Under the pieces are notes generated by a model that had not been told where the DNA came from, ran no database searches, and was given only the letters and a program-made list of their open reading frames with translations. From assembly GCF_003287875.1 (NCBI RefSeq), contig NZ_QMKK01000054.1, positions 1-64,000 on the forward strand: 64,000 nucleotides of DNA, written 5' to 3'. Both the position numbers and the translations under genes were made by a program. This DNA is from Martinezella tropici. GTDB lineage: Bacteria > Pseudomonadota > Alphaproteobacteria > Rhizobiales > Rhizobiaceae. This document shows positions 34,743 to 43,969 of this stretch, one piece after another. Within the stretch, counting starts at the first letter, position 1; each line of letters starts with the position of its first letter.

Positions 34743-35459
34743 CTATTGCGAAGGCAGATGCGGAGCCGGAAAATCGAATACGCGGCTGGTATAGCTTTCG
34801 ACAAGGGCGCTGAACGGCGTCCCGTTCGGCAGCTTCAGCACGGCGTGATGTTCGAGCAGGAATGGCGGCGGGACAAGAGGCGCTGTTCCGGAGGCCGGCA
34901 GCTCGGCACCCGTCTCCCATCCCTCCGGCAGCGGAGACCAAAGCAATTTCGCGGACAGGTTCGTACGGGTGAAATGGAGCGCCTGAACGGCACGGCCGAA
35001 GGCGATATCGCTCGTGTTGAGCGCCTTGTTCATCTCGGCCGTCAGTCTCGACGGCACATACCAGTTGTCTGCCTCGGACAGGATGCGGTCACCGCAGGCC
35101 AGGCGCACGCGCCGGTAGGCGATGGGTTCATCGGGACCGACGGCAAGCAGTTCCCGGATGGGAGCATCGGCTGGCTTGTCCTGTCCGAGCACCCGCTGAG
35201 CGACGATCTTGGAACCCTCCGGTGCGAGCTTGTGAGCGGCGCACCAGCGATCGAGCGTCAGCGTAGCGCTGGCATTGCTGAGGAGATCGGCATTCAAGGT
35301 CTCAAGGATTGCCAATGCTTCCAGGCGCGAGGTCGGCGTATCCGGCCATCGAGCCGGGCTGGACATCTCCTGCGCCGCCGCGGTCTGTATGCCGAACGCG
35401 ATGGCGGCTGAGCCGCCAAGGGCAAGGATGCGAAGCAATGACGAGGATCGGAAAGACAT
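34743..35459 (-). CDS. Exported protein resembling chorismate lyase
   Basis: A 238-residue protein with a signal peptide (residues 1-28, AFGIQTAAAQ). The rest recalls the UbiC/chorismate-lyase fold: AYRRVRLACGDRILSEADNW, then VPSRLTAEMNKALNTSDIAFG and EHHAVLKLPNGTPFSALVES. UbiC is cytosolic and makes 4-hydroxybenzoate, so an exported relative is unlikely to do that job. The start at 35459 is set by the signal peptide; the ribosome site is poor. Function unknown. Confidence 0.65.
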   Translation of the reverse strand: MSFRSSSLLRILALGGSAAIAFGIQTAAAQEMSSPARWPDTPTSRLEALAILETLNADLLSNASATLTLDRWCAAHKLAPEGSKIVAQRVLGQDKPADAPIRELLAVGPDEPIAYRRVRLACGDRILSEADNWYVPSRLTAEMNKALNTSDIAFGRAVQALHFTRTNLSAKLLWSPLPEGWETGAELPASGTAPLVPPPFLLEHHAVLKLPNGTPFSALVESYTSRVFDFPAPHLPSQ

Positions 35460-35709
35460 GAGAGGAAAATCCTTGAAACCAACAATGAGACTAACAAATT
35501 CCAACAATCGGAGCGCGCGCGTTACAGCTTCGCCGAGGCATAGATGGCAGGAGCATTGCGATTGGCAAGGCCTGACAATGCGCAAGACCTGACAATATGA
35601 TTGCGGAAGCATGCGGCGTCGGTCTCAAGCCAGGCAATCCGCCGGTATCGGCGCATTGCGGTATGCTTGCGATCCGATCGCGCCGAGGCTCGGAATAGAC
35701 CCGGCTCGT

Positions 35710-36426
35710 CTAATCCGCGTTACGGCTGATGTGAATGCTGTAGACGCTTGCCCATTCCTGCGCGACGAAATCGGTCAGCGCGGCGGGGATTTCGACAAGG
35801 GCGCTGTGTCGCGCCAGCACGTGAAATCCTCTTGGAAGGGAGCTCGCAATGCGATCGATAATCTTTTCATAATCAACGATCAGCATCTCCCGCCCCACCA
35901 TGAGGTCAAATAGTGCCGGATTGGTGATCACATGCTCGTTCTCACAGAACCAATAGGAGGAGATCGTCAGATCGGGAAGATAGCCGATCTGCGCCGGCAG
36001 GTTTCGTCGCTCGAACCGATAGCGCCCCGGCAGCGCCGCCGCCGACATGAGCTCCTCGCCAAGCAGAAGCTGGGTTTCCGAGGCATCCAAGCCGTGAAGC
36101 TCGAGGTTGGGATTATCGGCGAGATAGGCAAAGGCAAGGCTGAAGGCACCGGAGCCGCAGCCGAGATCGCATACCCTTTCATATCCGCGTATCGCCGGTC
36201 CGAGATTGGCGAGTGCCCGCAGGCATTTCAGAGAGTTTCGTATTCCGAAAGCGCGGGTGAATGCATCGGCGGAGCGGCTATAGTCAAATATCTCGATCTG
36301 TTGCCTGCTTTTGACAGCATTGAGCAAGGCAATGGAGTCGTTGCTTGGACGATATAGATGGTTGCATCTCAGCAGAGTTTCGGAAAAACCTTCGAGATGT
36401 TGCGCCTTTACGTCCACATATACCAT
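35710..36426 (-). CDS. SAM-dependent methyltransferase
   Basis: A 238-residue class I methyltransferase. Motif I is VCDLGCGSGAFSLAF near residue 86, followed by LELHGLDASETQ (motif II acid). Residues 150-238 form the rest of the fold. No neighbour tells the substrate; a sugar, small molecule or antibiotic are all possible. Confidence 0.75.
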   Translation of the reverse strand: MVYVDVKAQHLEGFSETLLRCNHLYRPSNDSIALLNAVKSRQQIEIFDYSRSADAFTRAFGIRNSLKCLRALANLGPAIRGYERVCDLGCGSGAFSLAFAYLADNPNLELHGLDASETQLLLGEELMSAAALPGRYRFERRNLPAQIGYLPDLTISSYWFCENEHVITNPALFDLMVGREMLIVDYEKIIDRIASSLPRGFHVLARHSALVEIPAALTDFVAQEWASVYSIHISRNAD

Positions 36427-36615
36427 GCAAGCTTATCCTCGCTAAGGATGTATTCTTTCGTATGATTGGAAGAGAGCATACCCTGAAAGCAATTCCTTCA
36501 CTCGTCCTCAGTTCTTGATAGCCCACGCTAGTCACAGCTTTATGCACAGACGCCTTTATGCACGAGCGCCCGAACGGCGCCGTTGGCGTTTTGGGCAGGA
36601 CGACAGGTTTCATCG

Positions 36616-37116
36616 TCATCGCGTGCCGTCGCCGTGCCAGTTCTGCGAGAGCGGCACCGGAAATCCCTCAAAGGTCTTGAGCGTATCGAGAACGATGGAG
36701 GTCTTCACATGCTGCACCGACTCGTGCGGCAAGAGCACGTCGTTGACGAACCGGGAAAGGCCGGCAAGCCCGCGGGTCGCGACCTTCAGGTGATAGTCCA
36801 TTTCCCCTGTCAGCGCGTAGGCTTCCAGCACTTCCGGCAGCCCGTTGATCAGCTGCGAAAACCGGCGGGCATTGTCCCGGTTATGCGTGGCAAGCGTCAC
36901 CGAAATCACCACCAGCATGTCCAGGCCCAGCTTCTGGCGATCGAGGTTGGCGTGATAGCTGCGAATATAGCCTTCCGCCTCCAATCTCGTGCGCCGTCGC
37001 GAGCACTGCGAGGGCGAAAGTGCGATGCGTTCGCCGAGCTCGTTGTTCGTCAATCTACCGTCTTTCTGCAGTTCGTCGAGAAGGCGGAGGTCCAATTTGT
37101 CGAGGGGCTCATCCAT
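36616..37116 (-). CDS. Lrp/AsnC-family regulator
   Basis: A 166-residue regulator: helix-turn-helix at residues 8-55 (LDLRLLDELQKDGRLTNNEL, LSPSQCSRRRTRLE) and a RAM ligand domain after 70 (GLDMLVVISVTLATHN, EVLEAYALTGEMDYHLKV). It is divergent from the tyrosine-degradation operon and is the likely local activator or repressor, probably sensing an aromatic amino acid. Confidence 0.88.
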   Translation of the reverse strand: MDEPLDKLDLRLLDELQKDGRLTNNELGERIALSPSQCSRRRTRLEAEGYIRSYHANLDRQKLGLDMLVVISVTLATHNRDNARRFSQLINGLPEVLEAYALTGEMDYHLKVATRGLAGLSRFVNDVLLPHESVQHVKTSIVLDTLKTFEGFPVPLSQNWHGDGTR

Positions 37117-37149
37117 TGCGCAAAGCTTTCAAAATACTCACGGATCGTG

Positions 37150-37224
37150 TATAATATTTTCATTCCGCACTGAGAATGCAAGCACTTTGCGCGCGCTTTG
37201 GGCCATACTTTGCATAGTCAAAGT
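37150..37224 (+). promoter_or_regulatory. Promoter and candidate Lrp site upstream of hppD
   Basis: TATAAT at 37150-37155 fits a -10 box for the rightward operon. ACTTTGCATAGTCAAAGT at 37207-37224 is an inverted repeat (6-bp arms, 6-base spacer), and further CTTTG copies lie around 37195. The regulator neighbour makes an Lrp-type site plausible. Confidence 0.4.
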
Positions 37225-37245
37225 ACTGTCTCTGAGGAGGAGAAA

Positions 37246-38355
37246 ATGGGTCCTTTTCCGCATGATGCGCCGCCGTCCGAAATCAGCGCCGACAATCCGG
37301 CCGGCACTGACGGCTTCGAATTCGTCGAATTCGCTCACCCCGAGCCGGAGAAACTGCGCGAGCTCTTCACGCGCATGGGCTATGTCGCGGTCGCCAGGCA
37401 CAAGACAAAGGATATCACCGTCTGGCGCCAGGGTGACATCAACTACATCCTGAATGCTGAGCCCGGCAGCCACGCCGCCCGCTTCATCGCCGATCATGGC
37501 CCGGCGGCGCCGTCCATGGCGTGGCGCGTTGTCGACGCCAGGCACGCTTTCGACCATGCCGTCTCCAAGGGTGCTGTTCCCTATGAGGGGAATGACAAGG
37601 CGCTCGATGTTCCCGCAATCGTCGGCATCGGCGGCTCGCTGCTCTATTTCGTCGAGACCTACGGCAAGAAGGGATCGGCCTACGATGCCGAATTCGATTG
37701 GCTCGGCGAGCGCGATCCGAATCCCGAAGGCGTCGGCTTTTATTACCTCGACCATCTGACCCACAACGTCTTCCGCGGCAACATGGACAAATGGTGGGAC
37801 TTCTACCGCGATCTGTTCAATTTCAAGCAGATCCACTTCTTCGATATCGACGGGCGCATCACCGGTCTGGTGAGCCGGGCCATCACCTCGCCCTGCGGCA
37901 AGATCCGCATTCCGCTGAATGAATCGAAGGACGATACCAGCCAGATCGAGGAGTTCCTGAAGAAATACAAGGGCGAGGGCATCCAGCACATCGCGGTCGG
38001 AACGGATGATATCTATCGGGCGACCGACACGCTTGCCGACAACGGCCTGCGTTTCATGCCCGGCCCGCCGGAAACCTATTACGATATGTCCTATGCGCGC
38101 GTGAACGGTCACGAAGAACCGATCGAGCGCATGAAGAAACATGGTATCCTCATCGACGGCGAAGGCGTGGTGAATGGCGGCGTGACGAAGATCCTGCTGC
38201 AGATCTTCTCCAAGACCGTCATCGGGCCGATCTTCTTCGAGTTCATCCAGCGCAAGGGTGACGAAGGTTTCGGCGAAGGCAACTTCCGCGCGCTGTTCGA
38301 GTCGATCGAAGCCGATCAGATCAAACGCGGCGTCATCGGCACGGCCGCCGAGTAA
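37246..38355 (+). CDS. hppD: 4-hydroxyphenylpyruvate dioxygenase
   Basis: Turns 4-hydroxyphenylpyruvate into homogentisate, the committed step of tyrosine degradation. The 369-residue protein has the two vicinal-oxygen-chelate halves and the iron ligands: His in DHLTHNVFRG (about 167), His in IQHIAVGTDD (about 248), and Glu in FFEFIQRKGDEGFGEGNF (about 329). GAGGAGG lies 6 nt before the ATG at 37246. First gene of the hppD-hmgA-fah-maiA operon. Confidence 0.95.
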   Translation: MGPFPHDAPPSEISADNPAGTDGFEFVEFAHPEPEKLRELFTRMGYVAVARHKTKDITVWRQGDINYILNAEPGSHAARFIADHGPAAPSMAWRVVDARHAFDHAVSKGAVPYEGNDKALDVPAIVGIGGSLLYFVETYGKKGSAYDAEFDWLGERDPNPEGVGFYYLDHLTHNVFRGNMDKWWDFYRDLFNFKQIHFFDIDGRITGLVSRAITSPCGKIRIPLNESKDDTSQIEEFLKKYKGEGIQHIAVGTDDIYRATDTLADNGLRFMPGPPETYYDMSYARVNGHEEPIERMKKHGILIDGEGVVNGGVTKILLQIFSKTVIGPIFFEFIQRKGDEGFGEGNFRALFESIEADQIKRGVIGTAAE

Positions 38356-38363
38356 TTCTTTCG

Positions 38364-38392
38364 GGCGGCCTCCGACAAAGCGTGAGGCCGCC
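38364..38392 (+). repeat. Stem-loop between hppD and hmgA
   Basis: An 8-bp stem (38364-38371 with 38385-38392) separates the two genes with no T tract; it may tune processing or relative expression in the operon. Confidence 0.5.
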
Positions 38393-38417
38393 TTCAGCTC
38401 TCGGGAGGAGTGGAGCG

Positions 38418-39779
38418 ATGGACCAGACGATATCCCAGGCTTCCGACCATCAGGCGACGGCAGCGGAAGCGCTGCAATATATGCCGGGCTTCGGCAATGA
38501 CTTCGAAACGGAGGCACTTCCCGGTGCTCTGCCGCAGGGACAGAACAGCCCGCAGAAGTGCAATTACGGTCTTTATGCCGAGCAGCTTTCGGGCTCGCCC
38601 TTCACGGCGCCGCGCGGAACGAACGAACGGTCGTGGCTCTATCGCATCCGTCCGAGCGTGCGCCACACTCGCCGCTTTTCCAACGCCTCCTATCCGTTCT
38701 GGAAATCAGCGCCCTGTCTGGATGATCATTCGCTTCCGCTTGGCCAGCTTCGCTGGGATCCGCTTCCGGCGCCGACCGAGCGGCTGAATTTTCTCGAAGG
38801 AATCCGCACGATCACCACCGGTGGCGATGTCCTGACCCAGACCGGCATGGCCGCCCACGCCTATGTCTTCAACGAGGATATGGTCGACGATTACTTCTTC
38901 GATGCCGATGGCGAGCTGCTGGTCGTTCCCCAGGTCGGCGCCATCAGGGTATTTACCGAGATGGGCATCATGGATATCGAGCCCCTGGAAATATGCGTCA
39001 TCCCGCGCGGGATGATGTTCAAGGTGACGCGCAAGGGCGACGAACAGGTCTGGCGCGGCTATATCTGCGAGAATTACGGCGCGAAATTCACGCTGCCGGA
39101 GCGCGGGCCGATCGGTGCCAACTGCCTCGCCAATCCGCGAGATTTCAAGACGCCCGCTGCCGCCTTCGAAGACAAGGAAACCCCTTGCCGCGTGCATGTC
39201 AAATGGTGCGGCAAGTTCTATGTCACGGAGATCGGTCATTCGCCCCTCGATGTGGTTGCCTGGCATGGCAACTACATCCCCTACAAATACGATCTGCGGA
39301 CGTTCTCCCCCGTCGGCGCCATCCTGTTCGATCATCCCGATCCGTCGATCTTCACGGTGCTGACCGCACCGACCGAAAGTGCCGGTACCGCAAACGTCGA
39401 TTTCGTCATCTTCCCGCCGCGCTGGCTGGTTGCCGAACATACGTTCCGCCCACCCTGGTATCATCGCAATATCATGAGTGAATTCATGGGTCTCATCCAC
39501 GGCCAGTATGATGCGAAGGAAAAGGGCTTCGTGCCCGGAGGTATCAGCCTGCACAATATGATGCTGCCGCATGGGCCGGATGCCTCCGGCTTCGAAAAGG
39601 CGTCGAATTCCGAGCTGAAACCCGTGAAACTGGATCACACCATGGCCTTCATGTTCGAAACCCGTTTCCCGCAGCAACTGACGAAATACGCCGCCGAGCT
39701 CGAGACGCTGCAGGATGATTACCTGGAGTGCTGGGATGGCCTAGAGCGCCGGTTCGACGGAACACCCGGCATCAAGTGA
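38418..39779 (+). CDS. hmgA: Homogentisate 1,2-dioxygenase
   Basis: Opens the ring of homogentisate to maleylacetoacetate. The 453-residue length and segments PGFGNDFETEALPGALP, TAPRGTNERSWLYRIRPS and the iron-site stretch YHRNIMSEFMGLIHGQYD (His, Glu, His) identify it. GGGAGGAG lies upstream of the ATG at 38418, preferred over the one at 38382. Confidence 0.95.
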   Translation: MDQTISQASDHQATAAEALQYMPGFGNDFETEALPGALPQGQNSPQKCNYGLYAEQLSGSPFTAPRGTNERSWLYRIRPSVRHTRRFSNASYPFWKSAPCLDDHSLPLGQLRWDPLPAPTERLNFLEGIRTITTGGDVLTQTGMAAHAYVFNEDMVDDYFFDADGELLVVPQVGAIRVFTEMGIMDIEPLEICVIPRGMMFKVTRKGDEQVWRGYICENYGAKFTLPERGPIGANCLANPRDFKTPAAAFEDKETPCRVHVKWCGKFYVTEIGHSPLDVVAWHGNYIPYKYDLRTFSPVGAILFDHPDPSIFTVLTAPTESAGTANVDFVIFPPRWLVAEHTFRPPWYHRNIMSEFMGLIHGQYDAKEKGFVPGGISLHNMMLPHGPDASGFEKASNSELKPVKLDHTMAFMFETRFPQQLTKYAAELETLQDDYLECWDGLERRFDGTPGIK

Positions 39780-39816
39780 TGACCGGCCGCATATTTTCTG
39801 ACATCGGAGCCACGAT

Positions 39817-40839
39817 ATGAAGCTTGCGACTTTGAAGGACTCCACCAGGGACGGCAGACTTGTCGTCGTCTCGCGTGATCTCACCCGTTGTTCCGAAGTC
39901 GGTCACATTGCCCGCAGCCTGCAGGCGGCTCTCGATGATTGGGAGCATGTAGCACCCAGGCTCGCCCTGATCGCGGAGGGTATCGAGACGGGTGCGCAAC
40001 CGACCATGCGGTTTCACGAACATGATGCCGCCTCGCCGCTGCCGCGCGCCTATCAATGGGCCGACGGCTCGGCCTACGTCAACCATGTGGAACTGGTGCG
40101 AAAGGCGCGGGGCGCCGAAATGCCGGCAAGCTTCTGGGTCGATCCGCTGATGTATCAAGGCGGCTCAGACGGCTTTCTGGCGCCGCGCGATCCGATCCTT
40201 GCGGCCGATGAAGCCTATGGCGTCGATATGGAGGGCGAGGTTGCCGTCGTCGTCGACGACGTTCGCATGGGCGCCAGTCCGGAGACGGCGCTGCAAGCCA
40301 TCCGGCTGGTGATGCTCGTCAACGACGTGTCGCTGCGCGGCCTGATCCCGCAGGAGCTGGCAAAGGGTTTCGGGTTCTTCCAGTCCAAACCGGCATCGGC
40401 ATTTTCGCCGGTCGCCGTCACGCCGGATGAGCTTGGGGAGGCATGGGACGGCGGCAAGCTGCATCTGCCGCTGCTGGTCGCCGTGAACGGCAAGCCTTTC
40501 GGCAAGGCAAATGCCGGCATCGACATGACCTTCGACTTCGGCGAGCTGATCGCTCACGCGGCCAAGACCCGCAGCCTTGTCGCCGGCACGATCATCGGTT
40601 CGGGAACGGTGTCCAACAAACTCGATGGCGGGCCGGGCAAGCCGATCGAGAATGGCGGCAATGGCTACTCCTGCATTGCCGAGCTTCGCATGATCGAGAC
40701 GATCGAAACCGGAGCGCCGAAGACGCAGTTCCTGCGGTTCGGCGATCAGGTTCGCATCGAGATGCAGGATCGTACCGGGCACTCGATCTTCGGGGCGATC
40801 GAGCAGACCGTCGAAAAATACCTGGGGGCAGAACCGTGA
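39817..40839 (+). CDS. Fumarylacetoacetate hydrolase family protein
   Basis: A 340-residue FAH-fold hydrolase that in this operon should split fumarylacetoacetate into fumarate and acetoacetate. The metal-binding acids are in YGVDMEGEVAVVVDDVRMG, with FFQSKPASAFSP and GTIIGSGTVSN following. It is the short bacterial form rather than the 420-residue eukaryotic-type FahA. Its TGA overlaps the maiA ATG by one base. Confidence 0.88.
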   Translation: MKLATLKDSTRDGRLVVVSRDLTRCSEVGHIARSLQAALDDWEHVAPRLALIAEGIETGAQPTMRFHEHDAASPLPRAYQWADGSAYVNHVELVRKARGAEMPASFWVDPLMYQGGSDGFLAPRDPILAADEAYGVDMEGEVAVVVDDVRMGASPETALQAIRLVMLVNDVSLRGLIPQELAKGFGFFQSKPASAFSPVAVTPDELGEAWDGGKLHLPLLVAVNGKPFGKANAGIDMTFDFGELIAHAAKTRSLVAGTIIGSGTVSNKLDGGPGKPIENGGNGYSCIAELRMIETIETGAPKTQFLRFGDQVRIEMQDRTGHSIFGAIEQTVEKYLGAEP

Positions 40840-41471
40840 TGAGCGACGTCGTGCTTTACGATTACTGGCGCTCGTCCGCCAGCTATCGCGTTCGCATTGC
40901 GCTCAACATGCTCGGCATCGGTTACAAGCGTGTGCCCATCGATCTGCTGGAAGGCGAACAGAATAGCGTCGATTACCTGGCACTCAATCCGCAAGGATTC
41001 GTGCCGACGCTCACGATCGACGGAGAAATTCTGACGCAGTCGCTTGCGATCATCGAATATCTGGCCGAACTTCGGCCTGAGAGCGGCTTGATGCCGTCTG
41101 ACAGCGCGAGCCGCCAGCACGTGCGGGCGCTTGCCTATGCGATCGCCATGGATATCCATCCGATCTGCAACACGCATGTTGCCGCCCATGTCATGGCCAT
41201 CACGGATAGAGCCGATGCCCGCGAGGAATGGATGAGGCATTTCATTGCCGGTGGCCTTCGCAAGCTCGAGATGATGTTGAGCAAATTTGAAGGTAGCTTC
41301 AGTTTTGGCGACACGCCGACCATGGCGGATATCTGCCTTGTGCCGCAGGTCTACAACGCCCGCCGCTGGGGCGTGGACCTGACCGATCTCAAGCGCATCG
41401 TCGAAATCGATGCCAGGTGCACGAATTTGCCGGCCTTTCAGGCGGCGCATCCCGATCGTGCAAGGCCGTAG
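40839..41471 (+). CDS. maiA: Maleylacetoacetate isomerase (zeta-class GST)
   Basis: Isomerises maleylacetoacetate to fumarylacetoacetate with glutathione. The 210-residue protein has the zeta-class signature SSASYRVRIALN at residues 11-22 and QGFVPTL at about 51-57. The start overlaps the previous stop as TGATG. It ends the homogentisate operon. Confidence 0.93.
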   Translation: MSDVVLYDYWRSSASYRVRIALNMLGIGYKRVPIDLLEGEQNSVDYLALNPQGFVPTLTIDGEILTQSLAIIEYLAELRPESGLMPSDSASRQHVRALAYAIAMDIHPICNTHVAAHVMAITDRADAREEWMRHFIAGGLRKLEMMLSKFEGSFSFGDTPTMADICLVPQVYNARRWGVDLTDLKRIVEIDARCTNLPAFQAAHPDRARP

Positions 41472-41614
41472 TGGATCATGTGCGCTTCGCGGTGATAGTC
41501 TTGGCATTCAGGCTATTCGGCGGGTCTTTTAGATGCGGCGCATACAATCAGCCTTCCTTAGCGATTTGCGCTTCGGAATTTCCAGTTGCAGAAAGTCGAC
41601 TCCTTTTTACATGA

Positions 41615-41632
41615 TTGTCATCTGGTTTTTAT
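41615..41632 (+). promoter_or_regulatory. Possible Pho box ahead of alkaline phosphatase
   Basis: TTGTCAT at 41615-41621 and TTTTTAT at 41626-41632 stand 11 bases apart, the spacing of PhoB half-sites; the first matches the half-site well, the second about 5 of 7. It lies about 40 bases before the start. Suggestive only. Confidence 0.35.
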
Positions 41633-41672
41633 AAGTGGGAAGAGGGAAGCAACCACGACGCAGGGGGTATAA

Positions 41673-43427
41673 ATGCGTAAACTTGTTCTCTCCATGATGG
41701 CCGCGACCGTATTGTCCGGTGCGGCTCACGCGGCGACGGTCTATCCGTTGGACCGGGCGACGGTACTCGCCGGCTCGCCATTCGATTTCAAGGTGGAATT
41801 CAGCAAGGTCGTCAAGCCGGAAGACGTCAAGGTGACGGTCAACGGCGAAAGCTATGAGACCGTCTTCGGCAAGGCCGCCGATTTTGTCGCGGAAGAAAAG
41901 GGTGCCGAGGACAAAGTTCTCGGATCGGCCCTGATCCTGCGTGGCGTCAAGCTTGCAAAGACCGGCCAGTACAAGGTCGAAGTATCGGCCGGCGACGAGA
42001 AGAAGTCCGTCAATTGGGATGTCTACGGCACCTCCGCCACGCCGAAGGCCAAGAACATCATCTTCCTGCTCGGTGACGGCCTTTCCGTTGCACATCGCAC
42101 CGGTGCCCGCATCATGTCCAAGGGCATGACCGAAGGCAAGGCCAATGGCCGTCTTGCCATGGATGACGTTCCGCCAGTTGCTTTCATCGGCACGTCCTCG
42201 ACCTCGGCGATTGCGACCGACAGCGCCAATACGATGTCGGCCTATATGACCGGCCACAAGTCGGCCGTGAACGCGCTCGGCGTCTATGCCGACCGTACGC
42301 CGGCAAGCCTGGACGACCCCAAGGTCGAAACCATGGGTGAAGCCCTGCGCCGCACCGGCAAGAAGTCGCTCGGCATCGTCACTACGGCCGAAGTCGAAGA
42401 CGCGACGCCGGCGGCGCTCGTCTCCCATACCCGTAAGCGCGGCGACAAGGCCGACATCGTCGGCATGATGTATGACGTCAAGCCGGATGTCCTGCTCGGC
42501 GGCGGCTCGGCCTATTTCCTGGCGAAAAGCGTGCCGGGCTCCAAACGCAAGGACGACAAGGACTATGTCGCGCTCTTCAAGGATGCCGGCTACGCCGTTG
42601 CCACCGACAAGAACGAACTGGCGACGGCTGCCGGCTTCAACCAGGACAAGCTGCTCGGCCTGTTCCACACCGGTAACCTCGACGTCACGCTCGACCGCGA
42701 ATTCCTCAAGAAGGGCACGGTCGACAAGTTCCCGAACCAGCCCGGCCTGGTCGACATGACCAAGGTCGCGCTCGACAAGCTTTCCAAAAATCCGGAAGGC
42801 TTCTTCCTGATGGTCGAGGGTGCCTCCATCGACAAGATGAGCCATCCGCTGGACTGGGATCGCGCTCTGATCGAAACGATCGAGTTCGACAAGGCCGTCG
42901 CCGTTGCCCGCGAATTCCAGGCCAGGAATCCGGATACGCTTGTTGTCGTCACCGGCGATCACACCCATGGCGTTTCGATCATCGGTACGGTCGACGATGA
43001 CAAGCCGGGCACGGAAATGCGCGAGAAGGTCGGTACCTATGCGGCCGCCGGCTTCCCGAACTATGAAGATAAGGATGGCGACGGCTATCCGGACCGCGTC
43101 GACGTTACGCGTCGCCTGTTCATGGCAGCCAACAACGGCCCGGACCACTACGAGACCTTCCGTCCGAAGCTCGACGGTCCTTTCGTTCCGGCTGTTCAAA
43201 ACGAGAAGAAGGAATATGTTGCCAACGAAGCCTATAAGGACGTGCCCGGTGCCGTCTTCGTACAGGGCAATCTCCCGAAGGACGAAGATAGCGGCGTTCA
43301 CGCCGTCGACGACGTCGTGCTGCAGGCGGCTGGTCCGGGTGCCGAAGGTTTCCATGGCTATATGGAACAAAGCGACGTCTACCATGTGCTGGTCGATGCT
43401 TTCGCTCTTGGCTCCGAAAAGATGTAA
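41673..43427 (+). CDS. PhoA-type alkaline phosphatase
   Basis: A 584-residue periplasmic phosphatase. Signal peptide residues 1-20 (LSGAAHA), then an extra N-terminal domain of about 100 residues, then the catalytic domain: metal Asp in IIFLLGDGLS, nucleophile Ser in ATDSANTMSAYMTG, metal ligands in VEGASIDKMSHPLDWD, VVVTGDHTHG and SGVHAVDDV. An EF-hand-like loop EDKDGDGYPDRVD near residue 470 probably binds calcium. It needs zinc, which is relevant to the ABC module downstream. GGGGG precedes the ATG. Confidence 0.9.
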   Translation: MRKLVLSMMAATVLSGAAHAATVYPLDRATVLAGSPFDFKVEFSKVVKPEDVKVTVNGESYETVFGKAADFVAEEKGAEDKVLGSALILRGVKLAKTGQYKVEVSAGDEKKSVNWDVYGTSATPKAKNIIFLLGDGLSVAHRTGARIMSKGMTEGKANGRLAMDDVPPVAFIGTSSTSAIATDSANTMSAYMTGHKSAVNALGVYADRTPASLDDPKVETMGEALRRTGKKSLGIVTTAEVEDATPAALVSHTRKRGDKADIVGMMYDVKPDVLLGGGSAYFLAKSVPGSKRKDDKDYVALFKDAGYAVATDKNELATAAGFNQDKLLGLFHTGNLDVTLDREFLKKGTVDKFPNQPGLVDMTKVALDKLSKNPEGFFLMVEGASIDKMSHPLDWDRALIETIEFDKAVAVAREFQARNPDTLVVVTGDHTHGVSIIGTVDDDKPGTEMREKVGTYAAAGFPNYEDKDGDGYPDRVDVTRRLFMAANNGPDHYETFRPKLDGPFVPAVQNEKKEYVANEAYKDVPGAVFVQGNLPKDEDSGVHAVDDVVLQAAGPGAEGFHGYMEQSDVYHVLVDAFALGSEKM

Positions 43428-43449
43428 AACCTGTTCATATCCGTGAGCT

Positions 43450-43487
43450 GGGACAGGCGGCTTCTGGTCGCCTGTCCCTTCATTTTT
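43450..43487 (+). terminator. Rho-independent terminator after alkaline phosphatase
   Basis: A perfect 10-bp GC-rich stem (43450-43459 with 43469-43478) with a 9-base loop is followed by TTCATTTTTC. It should end the phosphatase message, with read-through or a separate start for the next genes. Confidence 0.8.
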
Positions 43488-43500
43488 CATGAGGGTTCTC

Positions 43501-43965
43501 ATGCCTCGGAACCAGACCATTGTCATCAACCGCCGGGCGTTGCTCGCCGCCGCCGCCACACTGCCGATGATGGGCGTTGCCATGCGCGCGAACGCTGCGG
43601 AAAAGCTCGGCTTTGATCAGCTTTACAAGAGCTTCGGTCCACTCGGTCTCGAATTTTCCGACAGGGTGAAGCAGCTGAGCGGCAAGGATGTCGCCATCAA
43701 CGGCTTCATGGCGCCGCCCCTGAAGGCGGAAGCAGCCTTTTTCGTCCTTACCGAAATTCCGATGTCGCTTTGCCCGTTCTGCTCTTCCGATGCCGATTGG
43801 CCTGACAATATCGTGGTGGTCTATCTCTCGTCCAAGCAGACATTCGTGCAGTACAATGCGCCGATCATGGCGCGCGGCGTGCTGGAATTCGGCTCATGGA
43901 CGGATCCGGAAACAGGTTTCATCAGCCAATTGCGTCTCCGGGACGCCTCGTTCAGGACGATCTGA
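43501..43965 (+). CDS. Small exported protein preceding the ABC module
   Basis: A 154-residue protein with a twin-arginine-like signal (INRRALLAAAATLPMMG, cleavage near AANAA at about residue 33) and a short domain INGFMAPPLKAEAAFFVLTE, LCPFCSSDADW. It resembles the DUF3299-like proteins that accompany small zinc-linked ABC modules in other proteobacteria, but I cannot confirm the family. The CPFC pair may bind metal or form a disulfide. Its stop lies 4 bases before the ATPase start. Confidence 0.7.
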   Translation: MPRNQTIVINRRALLAAAATLPMMGVAMRANAAEKLGFDQLYKSFGPLGLEFSDRVKQLSGKDVAINGFMAPPLKAEAAFFVLTEIPMSLCPFCSSDADWPDNIVVVYLSSKQTFVQYNAPIMARGVLEFGSWTDPETGFISQLRLRDASFRTI

Positions 43966-43969
43966 TCCC

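Noticed and set aside
41607..43583. 658-residue minus-strand open frame opposite the alkaline phosphatase
   Set aside because: Codon-bias shadow of phoA-type coding DNA; the plus strand has catalytic motifs and a signal peptide, the minus strand has none.
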